From Bufo bufo (lineage: Eukaryota; Chordata; Amphibia; Anura; Bufonidae), in NCBI RefSeq assembly GCF_905171765.1, contig NC_053389.1:785484772-785548771 (forward strand): a stretch of 64,000 nucleotides of DNA, in the 5' to 3' direction. The notes under the pieces were generated by a model, which was not told the DNA's origin, ran no database searches, and saw only the letters and a program-made list of their open reading frames with translations. How positions within the stretch are numbered: the stretch's first letter is position 1; the number at the start of each line of letters is the position of its first letter. Below are positions 32,701-42,782 of the stretch, piece after piece. The position numbers were made by a program, and so were the translations under genes.

Positions 32701-33854
32701 GCAGAGGTGTCCGAAGATGACGACGCAGAGTATTACAGACAGACGGTCGGAGAGGAACCAGACAAAGGTACGTAGTCTGTACAGCTGTATGGACCGGGCA
32801 CAAGGCGCGCGTCTCCTGGTTTACATCACATGATGCCAGTCTTTGTTCTCTGCATGTTTGTTCTCTGGGATTGTTTTATCTAGACTAGGCATGCTCAACC
32901 TGTGGCACTCCAGCTGTTGCAAAACTACATCTCCAGGATGCCCTAATAGCTGTAGGCTGTCCAGGCATGCTGGGAGTTGTAGTTTTGCAACATCTGGAGG
33001 GCCGCAGGTTGGGCATCCCTGATTTAAACCATCTACAATCTGACTTCCACCAGAGATCAGCTGAACACCATAGGTACAGCTGCAGAACCTGTGGTGTCCA
33101 TTCATAGTCTTAAATTGGACCACCACAAATGGATGCCATATGTAAATAGATCGCCATGTCCATAGCATCCAAGATGGCAGCGGTCATGTGGTTTATCCAA
33201 GTAATCACCTTCCCAGCAGTGTCCTCCATTAAATATCAGCAGTTCCCACTCTGGCAGACCCTAAAGGACCTTACAGCTATGGAAGGGAGCAATAGCTGAT
33301 CAGTCTTTGCACTGGTCCCAGTATAAGCTGGCATGATGTTGGGCCAGAGGTCTGGGAGGGGATTCTTGGGACAAGCTGTTCCTGAAAGATTTTTCCTCTC
33401 TTTTTCTGTATTCTGACTCTTCTTTCCTTCCTCCATCCCCCTTGCAGATCTCTTCCTTCAGGGCAGTGGAAAAAGGTCATTACCAAGATGGAAATCCAGA
33501 CCACCCCAGAAGAAATTTAAAAAATCTCAAGGAGCCATGAAACAGAGCAAGGCTTCCCCGTCCTCCACCGGACATCACAAGGCCAAGTTCTCCTTGCACA
33601 AAGGATCTAAAAGTCCCAAAGGACATTCAGACAGACCTACTAAAAAAGGACAGAAATCCTTTACAAACCCGAAGGGCTGGTCCCCAAATAAACACCCCAC
33701 CGGCAAGGGGAAGAAAAAGCAGATGGGATCCAAGAGGCCCGGAGCATTTGGCTCTAGAGGCCCAAAGAGGGGGCAAAAGGGCAAGTTTACTGGAGGACAA
33801 AAAACAGGGGGTCCGAAGGGGAAAGCCTTCAAACATAAGAAAAAGTCACCATAA
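20689..33854 (+). CDS. PPAN: Peter Pan homologue (SSF1), ribosome-biogenesis factor, 12 coding exons
   Basis: A nucleolar Brix-family protein (yeast SSF1/SSF2) needed for 27S pre-rRNA processing and 60S subunit assembly. Twelve exons join in frame to 530 residues (human PPAN is about 473). The Brix domain covers roughly residues 27-300: SFVFHRGQIG, GPLGVTHFLI, PPLLVLNNFG, MATMFQNMFPSINV, MKKLLQEKFPNMS and GPRMTLQLVKIEEG. The acidic LSESEAEQDGEDNITELPQ follows at about 236-254. A Lys/Glu-rich coiled-coil stretch covers about 301-345, an acidic segment about 350-395, and a Lys/Gly/Ser-rich basic tail about 397-530, longer than in human and typical of nucleolar proteins. Every intron is GT-AG with compatible phases and no lesion is seen. 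The ATG at 20689 is supported by the MGK start. Human PPAN neighbours P2RY11; that gene was not seen here. Confidence 0.96.
20995..22321. repeat. 50-bp minisatellite in PPAN intron 1, about 26 copies
   Basis: The unit is exactly 50 bp: TGTATGTGCACCCTCNNCTT, CTGTGGGGGTCCCCTGTCTC, ATGGCCCCTG. Because 50 is not divisible by three, and no unit carries a forward stop, long frames open in all three plus-strand phases; these are not genes. A block of variants (CCCACCGCTT, CACTCTGCTT, CCTTCCACTT, ATGGCGCCTG) occurs at 21301 and again at 21751, showing a higher-order repeat of nine units. Confidence 0.95.
22322..22893. mobile_element. Foldback MITE inserted in the minisatellite
   Basis: Arms of about 160 bp (22322-22483 and 22735-22893) begin GATATTTCCCCTACCCTCGT and end with the complement, including TGACGAGGGTAGGGAAATAT. 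Minisatellite sequence resumes on the right side (about 22900-22935), so the element interrupts the array. Superfamily and target duplication could not be assigned. Confidence 0.65.
22936..25094. other. PPAN: PPAN intron 1, MITE debris
   Basis: No exons. Several ends of the type CTTTAAAGGGG / CCCCTTTAA (near 23087, 23817, 24177 and 24841) mark pieces of Kolobok-like TTAA elements, but complete pairs were not resolved. Confidence 0.45.
25095..25475. repeat. Foldback dispersed repeat (family with 14985-15330)
   Basis: The arms GGATCTGTCATCGGCATCTG ... CCGATCAGTGGTTTGAAGAG and CTCTTCAAAGAGCTGATCAG ... GATAGGCCATCAG are inverted relative to each other around a roughly 190-bp centre. It lies entirely within PPAN intron 1. 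Confidence 0.6.
25648..25818 (+). CDS. PPAN: PPAN exon 2
   Basis: 171 nt, 57 codons, TKNQKKLRAA to MEPFTASSLK, starting the Brix domain (SFVFHRG). The acceptor is TTGTCTTTAG and the donor GTAACACC. Confidence 0.95.
26103..26204 (+). CDS. PPAN: PPAN exon 3
   Basis: 102 nt, 34 codons, VRKNNSMKDFVAVAGPLGVT to NINF. The acceptor is TGTCATAG and the donor GTAAGT. Confidence 0.96.
27201..27640. repeat. Tandem duplication, period 249 bp
   Basis: GGATCCGTTATTGCAAT is followed by CATTTCTAGACG, CACCTGGATCCGTCTACAAA and TGATCGGCG at 27204 and again 249 bases later at 27453. Two copies, the second slightly shortened. Rich in GGATCC/GATCCG motifs, and probably part of a MITE. Confidence 0.65.
27742..28509. 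mobile_element. Harbinger-type MITE, 768 bp (inverted twin of 1510-2277)
   Basis: The ends are GGCCTCTTTCACAC and GTGTGAAAGAGCCC, with TTA duplicated at 27739-27741 and 28510-28512. It is the same length as the copy in the collagen intron but in the opposite orientation, and has the same central palindrome (ATGACGTGATCCATGTGATC near 28007). Confidence 0.85.
28630..28680 (+). CDS. PPAN: PPAN exon 4
   Basis: 51 nt, 17 codons, KFVRLPRGPTLHFRVMQ. The acceptor is CGTCATCAG and the donor GTTGGT. It matches the RLP-GPTL motif of PPAN. Confidence 0.95.
28745..28945. repeat. PPAN: Dispersed repeat in PPAN intron 4
   Basis: AGACGAGCAGATCGATC ... CGAATCGATTCGTTCATC and the CG-rich tail resemble a repeat also seen in outline at 62665-62830 (GGGATGAGCGAATCGAC). 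The class was not determined. Confidence 0.35.
29086..29256 (+). CDS. PPAN: PPAN exon 5
   Basis: 171 nt, 57 codons, YSLVKDVVSTLKKHRMHEQQ to PSINVHK. The acceptor is CTGTCCGCAG and the donor GTAAGAG. The most conserved part of the protein. Confidence 0.97.
29587..29663 (+). CDS. PPAN: PPAN exon 6
   Basis: 77 nt, 25 codons plus two bases, VNLNTIRRCILINYIDDTQL to FRH and the start of Tyr. The acceptor is CCATTACAG and the donor GTAAGT. Confidence 0.96.
29664..30812. other. PPAN: PPAN intron 6
   Basis: 1149 bp. Nothing recognised beyond an A run near 30060 and mixed unassigned sequence. Confidence 0.5.
30813..30920 (+). CDS. PPAN: PPAN exon 7
   Basis: 108 nt; SVKVVPVGMSKGMKKLLQEK to ISELLV. 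The acceptor is TCTTTGCAG and the donor GTAAGTG. The first base completes Tyr196. Confidence 0.96.
30955..31070. repeat. hAT-MITE remnant with 30-bp duplication
   Basis: CAGTAGGGTTCAGCGACCTG..GCGGCACTGCA occurs twice in tandem and is followed by GCAAAACTACAACTCCCAGA, the core of the hAT MITE family at 32886 and 47948. Confidence 0.5.
31125..31248 (+). CDS. PPAN: PPAN exon 8
   Basis: 124 nt; GANLSESEAEQDGEDNITEL to SAVRLTE. The acceptor is GTCTTCCAG and the donor GTGTGG (weaker than consensus). Confidence 0.95.
31310..31640. repeat. PPAN: G-rich minisatellite in PPAN intron 8
   Basis: Degenerate AGGAGGTGGGCCAGGTG units are followed by three near-identical 35-bp units (CCAGCTGGAGGTGGCCCCAG, ATGGGAGGACGCGGG) at about 31528-31637. 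Confidence 0.7.
31700..31778 (+). CDS. PPAN: PPAN exon 9
   Basis: 79 nt; IGPRMTLQLVKIEEGLNDGN to YHNF plus one base. The acceptor is TGCCCCCAG and the donor GTAAGT. End of the Brix domain. Confidence 0.96.
32011..32140 (+). CDS. PPAN: PPAN exon 10
   Basis: 130 nt; EKTEDEIKAMLDRKEKKLKA to KEMKEDN plus two bases. The acceptor is CCCTTCTCAG and the donor GTGAGT. Charged coiled-coil-like stretch. Confidence 0.95.
32141..32609. other. PPAN: PPAN intron 10
   Basis: 469 bp. Nothing recognised. Confidence 0.5.
32610..32767 (+). CDS. PPAN: PPAN exon 11
   Basis: 158 nt; KRSLAGMKRKQPEDEDSEVE to VGEEPDK, acidic. The acceptor is TTACCACCAG and the donor GTACGT. Confidence 0.93.
32886..33021. mobile_element. 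hAT MITE, 136 bp
   Basis: An inverted-repeat element with core GCTGGGAGTTGTAGTTTTGC. The left flank ATCTAGAC (32878-32885) and right flank ATTTAAAC (33022-33029) agree at six of eight bases, consistent with an aged 8-bp hAT duplication. It lies in PPAN intron 11. Confidence 0.65.
33448..33854 (+). CDS. PPAN: PPAN exon 12 (terminal)
   Basis: 407 nt; DLFLQGSGKRSLPRWK through a Lys/Gly/Pro-rich low-complexity tail ending FKHKKKSP and TAA at 33852-33854. The acceptor is CCCTTGCAG. Basic tails of this kind are usual in nucleolar proteins. Confidence 0.93.
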
Positions 33855-33930
33855 GAGGGCGCCACCACGAACGTTCCCTGTAAATAGGTTTAATTATAAC
33901 AGCAGCTGCTTTTTTACAACTGTGCCTTCA

Positions 33931-33936
33931 AATAAA
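33931..33936 (+). terminator. PPAN: PPAN poly(A) signal
   Basis: AATAAA lies 77 bases after the stop codon, the first such hexamer downstream. This gives a short 3' UTR. Confidence 0.65.
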
Positions 33937-34427
33937 ATGGATTATTTTCCTCTCTATGTACCCTCGTACTCGCTAACTGTCCCGAACAGGACCTCCGAGG
34001 TGGGGTTTATGTTAAATTGACGTTTAACCAGAGAGACGGAGCAGGGTGACTGTATATAATGGTGACCTGCTGAGGGAGATTTATCAGAAGTGAAGCATCT
34101 GCATATCCTGTGGTCTGCTGGAAGTTGTAGTTTCACAGTAGTTGGAGACCATAGGTACTTTCTTGCAATATAATTTCATAGAGAATGGTTTAACTAGCAG
34201 ATTTCTAAATCACTTCATTTAAAAACTATGCCTGCTTCCACCTGAAAAAAATCTGTAAAGTTATGGCTACTAGGGGTCTCACTTCCACCTTATTTGCAGT
34301 CCATTGCTTGTTAGGCAAGATCCGTCTCTAGTAACACACTGAAGACGGCTGAGAGGTAGGGGAGAGTATCAGAGCTAGATGAAGCTCCAGAGCACAGATC
34401 AGTGAGTACACCAAGCACTACATATTT
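33937..34427. other. Downstream of PPAN, nothing recognised
   Basis: A hAT-MITE-like scrap (GCTGGAAGTTGTAGTTTCAC) lies near 34118. The rest is unassigned. No P2RY11 coding sequence was seen. Confidence 0.4.
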
Positions 34428-34976
34428 AGCCCTTGATCGCCCCTGTCAATCACTAGTGAAATGAAAAAAAAAGTGATCAGTTTAAACTGTCACTTTTTTT
34501 TCCCCACCAGTATTGACTGTTAGGTTTAGGTTAGTTTAGGCCCCTTTGGTAGGTAGTTAGCTTCAGTTAGCGCCCAGCCCACCGCACCGCAGTCACTGAT
34601 TCGCTGATTAGCGTATCGCTAATCAGCATTTGTACTTTTATAGTATCTGTAAGTGATCAGAACTGATCACGGTCAGATCTATAATAGTATTAGTGTCACC
34701 TTAGCTTGCCCTCCACCCAAAACGCAGTGTTTGCCCGATCAGGCCTGATCGGTCGCCCACACGTGCGTTCACCCATGCCCGCCCCGCCGCAGTGACAAAA
34801 TTTTATATATTTTTTTATCACTACACAAGCGCTGCGGCGATAAAAAAAAAATCAGTTTTGATATTTTTTATCAATCGCAGCAGCCTCCGGTACTTCGCTA
34901 GCCTCCCATTTGTAAGACAGGCTTGCTTTTTTTCTTGGGTAGTCTCAGGGAATACCCCCTAAATTTAGTAGTCCAA

Positions 34977-36878
34977 ATGGCAAGTAAGGGGTATTCTTCT
35001 GAAGAGGCCTACAGGCTTCTGACCCAGTCGGATGAGGAATGGGAACCCTCATCTGACGAATCCAGCGGGTCAGAATACGAACCTGTAGAAAGCAGTGGCA
35101 GTCTGACCCAAAGTTCGGACGAGGAGGTGGAGGTCCCTGATACCACCAGGCGTACCTGGCCCCGTGTTGCTAGACCACAGGTTGCGCGGGATCCGCTTCA
35201 AGGGCAGCAGAGTGGGGCTGGCGCTGTCAGGTTACATGATGAGGCATACATCAGCAGCGCAGCCCATCCTGGACCTAGTACCAGCACTGCCGTAGAACAT
35301 GGTGAAGTGGCGAGCACCAGAAGGGCAGTTGAAGCTGGTACGGTGGCACGTGCAGTAGTTCCCCCGTCGCAGCCACCGCACTGTAGAGTCCCTGAGGTGC
35401 TGGCAAACCCTGATTGGCAGCCCCCATCTTCAGCCGCACCTGTAGTTCCCCCTTTCACTGCCCAGTCGAGTTCGGGTTGAGACAGCTCAGATCGGATCGG
35501 CACTGGGGTTTTTTGAGCTGTTCTTCACTGCGGAGATCTTTGACTTAGTCGTGGCAGAAACAAACCGGTATGCCACTCAATTTATAGCCGCCAACCCGGG
35601 AAGCTTTTATGCCCAGTCTTTCCGGTGGAAACCTGTCCGAGTTTCCGAATTTAAAACTTTTCTGGGCCTTCTCCTCAACATGGGCCTGACAAAAAAGCAT
35701 GAATTGCAGCCATATTGGTCATCACATGCCCATGTTCTCTGCTGCCATGTCCAGGACACGATTTGGGACCATCCTGCGTTTCCTGCACTTTAGTGATAAT
35801 AGCACCTCTCGTCCCAGAGGCCATCCAGCTTTTGACCGGCTCCACAAAATTCGGCCCCTCATAGACCACTTTAACACCAAATTTGCAGATTTGTATACCC
35901 CTGAGCAAAACATCTGCATAGACGAGTCCCTGATACATTTTACCGGGCGCCTTGGCTTCAAACAATACATCCCAAGCAAGCGCGCCCGGTATGGGGTCAA
36001 ATTGTATAAGCTCTGTGAAAGGGCCACAGGCTATACGCACAGATTTCGTGTCTGAGGGTAAAGATCAGACCCTGGAGCCGGTCGGTTGCCCTGACTACCT
36101 GGGGAGCAGTGGGAAGACAGTCTGGGACTTGGTGTCACCCTTATTTGGCAAGGGGTACCACCTTTATGTGGACAATTTCTACACAAGTGTGCCCCTCTTC
36201 AGGCATTTGTTTCTAGAACAGATTGGCTGCTGTGGCACCGCGCGACCTAGTCGCCGGGGCTTCCCCCAACGGCTCGTTACCACCTGTCTTGCAAGGGGGT
36301 AGAGGGCTGCCTTGTGTAACGAAGAACTGCTCGCGGTGAAATGGAGAGACAAGCGTGACGTTTACATGCTCTCCATTCACGCAGACACGACAATCCAAAT
36401 TGAACGGGCAACCAGTGTCATTGAAAAGCCCCTCTCAGTCCACGACTATAATTTGCTCATGGGAGAGGTGGACTTCAATGACCAGATGTTGGCTCCTTAT
36501 TTACTCTCCCGCAGGACCAGACGCTGGTATAAGAAGGTGTCTGTATACATAATTACATTGGCTCTGTACAATAGTTTTGTTCTCTACAGTAAGGCTGGGA
36601 GAACAAGATCCTTCCTCAAATTTCAGGAAGAGATCGAGAACCTCCTGTATCCAGGAGGTTCTGTGGCCCCAACCACCAGTGTAGTGAGCCGTCTACACGA
36701 GCGACATTTCCCCAATGTCGTTGCTGGTACCTAAACCCAAGCGCCACCCCTAAAAAGATGTCGTGTCTGTAGCAGGAGTGGAATAAGGCGTGACACCCAC
36801 TATTTCTGCCCTGACCACCCTGCCCTATGCTTAGGGGAGTGTTTCCGGAAGTACCACACACAGGTACACTTAGTATAG
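34977..36878 (+). pseudogene. piggyBac transposase pseudogene
   Basis: It starts MASKGYSSEEAYRLL and ends FRKYHTQVHLV. Frameshifts lie near 35470, 35712 (with loss of the KDPIHY equivalent) and 36052, and in-frame stops at 36300-36302 and 36732-36734. The catalytic acids remain readable (CIDESLIHFTGR, YVDNFYTS, MGEVDFNDQ; the last has Gly-to-Glu beside the Asp). The zinc domain lost three residues (CPDHPALC versus [11 protein letters not shown]), removing one cysteine. Not functional. Confidence 0.88.
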
Positions 36879-37789
36879 GGATTGCGTGACACAGGACAGG
36901 CACACAGGGGTCTTAGGGCCCTTTCACACAGAGCTGCTGCAAACCTCTCCTTTCACCTGGGACAAAGTGCATAATGTACTTCGCCACATCTCTGGGCGAT
37001 TTGTGCTTTGCACATTGTCCCATGGGGAAGGAGAGGTTTGTCCTATAAAGGTTAAAAAAAAAAAAAAAATTATCACAGATAAGCAAAAAAGTTAATGTTC
37101 CAAAAGTTCAATAAAGTTAATAAAAGTTAATGTTCTGTTTCAAATGTTATATAAAGTTAATGTTAATAAATTTATTGCGTTGCGGCCTGTTTTTTGTTTT
37201 GTTTTTTTACCTTCTAGGTGGACCAACCGATGAACCAGCTGCAGCACTGATGTGCATTCTGACAGAAGCATTGCGCTGCTGTCAGATTACACAAAGTCGG
37301 TGTATGCGGTGCTGCAAGACGAGATTTCTCCTCTGCAGTAAAAAAGATACGTTTGCCGAGGCATATGAGCTGAGGGGCGGTGTTCATATGCTTTGGCAAA
37401 CATTTTTTATAAAAAAATAAATAAATTCCGGCAATGATTTATTCATCCACATCGATTGATGTGAATGGAGAAATCGGGTTTGCCAGGGCATACGGGCTGA
37501 GTGGGTTTGGATGTTGGGCGGAGCTCCTATGTCCTGGCAGATGCCTTTCCCCTCCTTTTTTTTTTTTTTTTTTTTTTTTGCACATTTTTTGGCAGAGATT
37601 TTTTCATCCACATTGATCGATGCGAATGAAGAAATCTGTGCCGTTCATTTTTTCTTTCAGCCCAGAGGCTGAAAGAAAAAAAAAAATCTCATTACCCGTA
37701 TGCTCAATATAAGGAGAATAGCAGAAACTCCTAATGCTTGCCATACATGTAATGATTGTGGAGACCCTCAAATGCTAGGGCAGCAGACA

Positions 37790-38790
37790 CCCCAAGGTAT
37801 TCGCTGATGGGCATATTGAGTCCATGAAAGATTGAACTTTTTGTCCCAAGTTAGCGGAAAGGGAGACTTTGTGAGAAAAAACAAAATCAATTTCCGCTAA
37901 CTTGTGCAAAAAAATAATAATCTTCTATGAACTCGCCATGCCCCTCATGGAATACCTTGGGGTGTCTTCTTTCCAAAATGGGGTCACATGTGGGGTATTT
38001 ATACTGCCCTGGCATTTTAGGGGCCCTAAAGCGTGAGAAGTAGTCTGGAATCCAAATGTCTAAAAATGCCCTCCTAAAAGGTACTCATTGGAATTTGGGC
38101 CCCTTTGCGCACCTAGGCTGCAAAAAAGTGTCACACGTGGTATCGGCGTACTCAGGAGAAGTAGGGCAATGCGTTTTGGGGTGTATTTTTACATATACCC
38201 ATGCTGGGTGAGAGAAATATCTCTGTAAAATGACAACTTTGTATAAAGAAAATGGGAAAAGTTGTCTTTTACAGAGATATTTCTCTCACCCAGCATGGGT
38301 ATATGTAAAAATACACCCCAAAACACATTGCCTTACTTCTCCTGAGTACGGCGATACCACATGTGACACTTTTTTGCAGCCTAGGTGCGCAAAGGGGCCA
38401 AAATTCCAATGAGTATCTTTCCGATTTCACAGGGCATTTTTTACGCATTTGGATTCCAAACTACTTCTCACGCTTTAGGTCCCCTAAAATGCCAGGGCAG
38501 TATAAATACCCCACAAGTGACCCCATTTTGGAAAGAAGACACCCCAAGGTATTTTGTGAGGGGCATGGCGAGTTCATGTAAAATTTTATTTTTTGTCACA
38601 AGTTAGTGGAATATGAGACTTTGTAAGAAAAAAATAAAATAAATCTTTCTGTTAACTTGTGACAAAAAATAAAAACTTCCATGAACTCACTATGCCCATC
38701 AGCGAATACCTTGGGATGTCTTCTTTCCAAAATGGGGTCATTTGTGGGGTGTTTCTACTGTCTGGGCATTGTAGAACCTCAGGAAACATG
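37790..38790. repeat. Inverted-repeat ladder of piggyBac copy 2
   Basis: The same unit as at 2920-4970. A large palindrome is centred near 38245 (GAGAGAAATATCTCTG and its mirror on both sides), with partial units on each flank. Confidence 0.72.
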
Positions 38791-39222
38791 ACAGGTGCTC
38801 AGAAAGTCAAAGCTGCTTCAAAATGCGAAATTCACATTTTTGTACCATAGTTTGTAAACGCTATAACTTTTGCGCAAACCAATAAATATACACTTATTGC
38901 ATTTTTTTTTTATCAGACATGTAGTACAATAAATTTAGAGAAATTTATATACAAATGTAGTTTTATTTGAAAAATTTTACAACAAAGTGAAAAATTTCAT
39001 TTTCTTGCAAAAATTTCGATTAATATAAAAAAAGTTAAAATGTCAGCAGCAATGAAATACCACCAAATGAAAGCTCTATTAGAGAGAAGAAAAGGAGGTA
39101 AAATTCATTTGGGTGGTAAGTTGTATGACCGAGCAATAAACTGTGAAAGTAGTGTTGTGCAGAATTGTAAAAAGTGGTCTGGTCATTAAGGGGGTTTAAG
39201 CTAGGGGAGCTGAGGTGGTTAA

Positions 39223-41140
39223 GGTTTTTAGAACGGCCGCCAGTGCTCTTGCATTTGAAGATCTTTGACTCTCCATCGCTGACCAATCCCCCTGAAAAAA
39301 CTGGTTCTCTACTTGGGCTCCCCAGCCCTTCAGGCTGGCATTTAAAGTAACTACCGTGAATGGACTTTTGTTCTAGAATACTCCTTTTTGAAGATTGACT
39401 GGGTCTATCCACCAGTCTAGAGTATTTTTTATTCTGGTTAGTATTAAAATTTTCCTGTCCAAGGTGTTCTGGTTTTTGTTCCAGCTGGAGAGAATCAGAT
39501 TTTGCAGAGGTCTGGAACGAATTTGAGCCCAAGAAACCATGGGGATACAAGAAGTCATTATGCCTTCACTGATTATGCCATCATTGCTTCACTGATACTA
39601 CAACTTCTTCTTTTCTGGAAGAAAGATATTTCTTTTATAAAAGCCTTGTGTTTGGGTGTTATAAGAAAGGAGACTTGTCTTATTGAATCTAGGAGTGTTC
39701 CCAAAAATACTTTCCTGTAATCCATCTGGAGATCTGACTTTTTATTAGGTTGACGAGCCATCCTAGATCGTACAGTAGATTGAGTTGTCTCAGGAGTTCC
39801 TGTGATTCTGCTGTCAAAAGAAAATCGTCTAGATATGGTACGATTATTATATCCTGTTGTCTCAGGCCATAATCTCTACTACTATCTTGGTAAATACGCG
39901 AGGGGCAGATGAAATCACGAAAGGGCAGACGCTAAAACTGGAAGTGATACATTAACCCGTCTATTTTTTATTGCAAACCTGAGATCTTGATGGTCTGGAT
40001 GTATGGGAACATGGTAATACGCATCCATAAGGTCGATTGTGCACATTAATGCCCCTGGTGTGATGAGAGGGGTTGCTCTCTGCACTGATTTCATCTGATA
40101 GTCCGGAACGATCCATCTGTTTTTTTTTTTTTTTTTTTTTTACCAGAAACAGTTTTGAGTAGTGGCCTCTGAATTGTTGTGACTTTGGAACCGGCATTAT
40201 GGCCTTCATGTTGCATAATTTCTGTATGTCCTGCACCATCTGACATTTCACTGAGTTTGTTTGAGGAATTGTTAGACAGAACTTTTGTGGAGGTAGGGAT
40301 CTGAATTCTATTTTGTAGCCCCTTTGGATTGTCGTATCCAAGGGTTCTGCGTAATCTGAGTCCATTTGTGACTGAAGAACCGCAGCTTTTCTCCTACTGG
40401 TCTGGCATCATTGTTTTCCAGTATTGCCGGTGGTATTCGGATTGAGTAAGAAACCTCTGCCTTTCCCACCTTTAGAGTAGCTCCACCTACTGGTCTTACC
40501 CTTTCCTCATCCAGAAAAATTCTGCGTCTCTCTAGGAATACTCAGAAAGGACTGGGTTTTCTTAGGCTTTTCTTCCAGGAACCCTTTTTTCTTGTCGGCT
40601 GCTTTCCCCCGAAAAAAGGAATGGAGCAAAATTTGTTTTTAGAGGCCATTTCGCCAGACCAGTTTTTTTGCCATAAAACTCTAGTGGAAGTATTGGCTAG
40701 TGTGCCATTTTTTGCAGCAAAACGGACAGACTCGGCTGAAGCATCTGCTAAGAAGGCTGTAGCCACTTTTAAGAGGGGAACAGAATCCAGAATAACTTCC
40801 CTGGATGTTTTAAGTTTAAGGTGGTTCTCCAACTGATTCAACCATAGCCCCATTGCTCTGGCTACAGACGTCGCTGCAATATTGGTGTTAATTAAAGCTG
40901 ACGAGCATTCCCAGGCTCTTTTAAGGAGGCCTTTGGTTTTCCTATCCATAGGATCCTTCAAATGTGAAGAGTCCTCAAAGGGAATAGATGTTTTTCTGGC
41001 CACCTGAACATCTATTTTTGGGATGTCGTCCCACAATTTTGTATCTTCTGGATCGAACACTAGATGATTTTTGAACTCCCTTGGGATAATTAACTTTGTC
41101 TCCTCCCATTAAAATTATTTCTTTTAAATTAGAATTAACA
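39223..41140 (-). pseudogene. DIRS retrotransposon relic (gag, RT, RNase H pieces)
   Basis: The minus strand reads, 5' to 3': a Gag-like piece at 40542-41060 (WDDIPKIDVQ, LLKRAWECSSA, FCSIPFFGGK), an RT N-terminal piece at about 39961-40365 (FRGHYSKLFLVKK, then LITPGALMCTIDLMDAYYHV in the shifted frame), and an RNase H region at about 39230-39550 (WGAQVENQFFQGDW, MESQRSSNARAL). Many frameshifts and stops. It belongs to the DIRS order but is a different lineage from the element at 53.7-59 kb. It is cut on the left by the piggyBac end and on the right by the L1 5' end. Confidence 0.75.
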
Positions 41141-41277
41141 GGAAAAGGGGGGCGTGGCCTGCACGCTGATGGCGCTGGTCGCTTAATCTTTCTGCTCCGG
41201 ACCTATGCACTAAAAAGAGTCTCAAAGTGGTTCTCCTGACGAAGAAAAACCTTGGTAACCCCTAATACTCACCAGCC

Positions 41278-41385
41278 ATGGGGAAAGTAAGAAGGCGCCC
41301 AGCTCCGGCGAATTTGACAGAATTCTTCGGTAAAACGGGGCCAGTAGATTCAGGCCTAAGGGGAGCCACACTGCCTGATCCGTGA
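41278..41385 (+). pseudogene. L1 ORF1 N-terminus, truncated
   Basis: MGKVRRRPAPANLTEFF then an early TGA at 41383-41385. The Lys/Arg-rich start followed by LTEFF is typical of vertebrate L1 ORF1 N-termini. Only 35 codons remain. Confidence 0.5.
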
Positions 41386-42450
41386 GTTATGAAAGTTTAT
41401 TGGAGAAGCAAGGACCAAATATAAAGTGTTGGTCCGAGACAGGGGCGATTTTCCTTTTTTGCCCCAGCAACTCCTATTTTTCCTGACCATTGAGGTCAGA
41501 AGCCCTGATAGGGCTTTTTTGCCATGTTGGCCTTTTGTTACACATCACCTTTTTTGTTTTTAACTTTTATTTTAATATGTTCCTTCTTATCTCTTGAATG
41601 TGTTCCTGTGCTGGACATCTCTGTGCCAAGCAGCATGCAGCACCGGGGTTTATCCTGTCACCACACTGAGAAATGGGTGCACTTGTGTCACTGCGGGGAG
41701 TGGTGAAAACCCCCCACCGCACGATGACGGAAAGCAACTAGGCCGTAACACTAGGATAAGGGAGCAGGTCACCTCCTAATGCATCCCTATACCTAGCCCT
41801 AACTCCTCACCGTATGAGTGGACCTGGATGGTAGGACGGCTCATACCCTGGATACCTAAGGCCCTGAGAATCCCTCACAAAGGAGCTGAGGAGAGGCGCC
41901 CTGTTCTTCCAGGCAGGGCCGCTGATAGAAATCATGGGGCCCCGTACAGCATACATGACGGGGCCCCCTTCAGCTCCACCCCCTGATCCCTCCTTCAGCC
42001 ACACCCCTGGCCCCGCCCTTGGCCCCTCCCCAGACGCCGCCTTGAAACAACATGCAGATTTGTCTACAAGTGATATTTATTTTTCTCCAGCCAGTTATAA
42101 GTTTTATTATCCAAAATAAATACTGTTTTCAGATGAGAACAGACCTCTTTAATATCAATATGTAATAAAAAAACATTAATGAATAAATGAAGTGGTATTT
42201 TGAAAAAATTAGGAAGATTAAACAAATGATAAAGGTGGAAAAAAAACAACAAGCCAGGTCTCGTTAAAGATAGTTTACTGTAGACAACTGGGTAAACATA
42301 AGTGCGCCAACAGGCACAAAAACAACAGGAGTCAAACGACCCAAGTTCAGAGTGCAATTGAACATTCACAGTCTGCATATGTGCATATATTTATGGCTTC
42401 ACCCAAAAACAATGTGAAACACTGACCAGTTTCACTAGTCCTTTCCCATT

Positions 42451-42540
42451 TTGACGCTGACCCCCACCTGACACAGACGCTGACCCCCACCTGACACAGA
42501 CGCTGACCCCCACCTGACAGAGACGCTGACCCCCCTGACT
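42451..42540. repeat. 23-bp tandem repeat, four copies
   Basis: ACGCTGACCCCCACCTGACA plus CAG, repeated four times with minor changes. Confidence 0.7.
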
Positions 42541-42782
42541 CCTACAGTAAGCGTCCTACTTCCTGCACTACTCACACACCCCCTCCCCAAACCAATTAAT
42601 GTTTTAAAAAAAAAACAAAAAAAAAACCTCCACAGCCCTGACCGCTAGTCAAACGCCGTCGTACCCCCCCCTGCTTTCTACGTTTTTTTTTTTTTTTAAA
42701 TCGCCGCTCAGTACCTGCCTGCTTGCTCCGTTTGTATGCGGCAGGCTTGAAAGTACTGAGTAGTGGTAGCATTTAAAGTGGA

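Larger units (their letters stand above)
34428..39218 (+). mobile_element. Second piggyBac copy, 5'-truncated and diverged
   Basis: Collinear with the element at 2687-8717 but in the opposite orientation. The right end GAGGTGG lies directly before TTAA (39219-39222); the left terminal repeat and about 300 bp are missing. The transposase is broken. The 3' inverted-repeat ladder is shorter (one large palindrome centred near 38245), which accounts for most of the roughly 0.8-kb difference in 3' length. Its right end abuts a DIRS relic, so it probably landed in that element. Confidence 0.8.

Noticed and set aside
33575..33868. Antisense frame across PPAN exon 12
   Set aside because: Mirror of a Lys/Gly/Pro codon-rich tail; no independent support.
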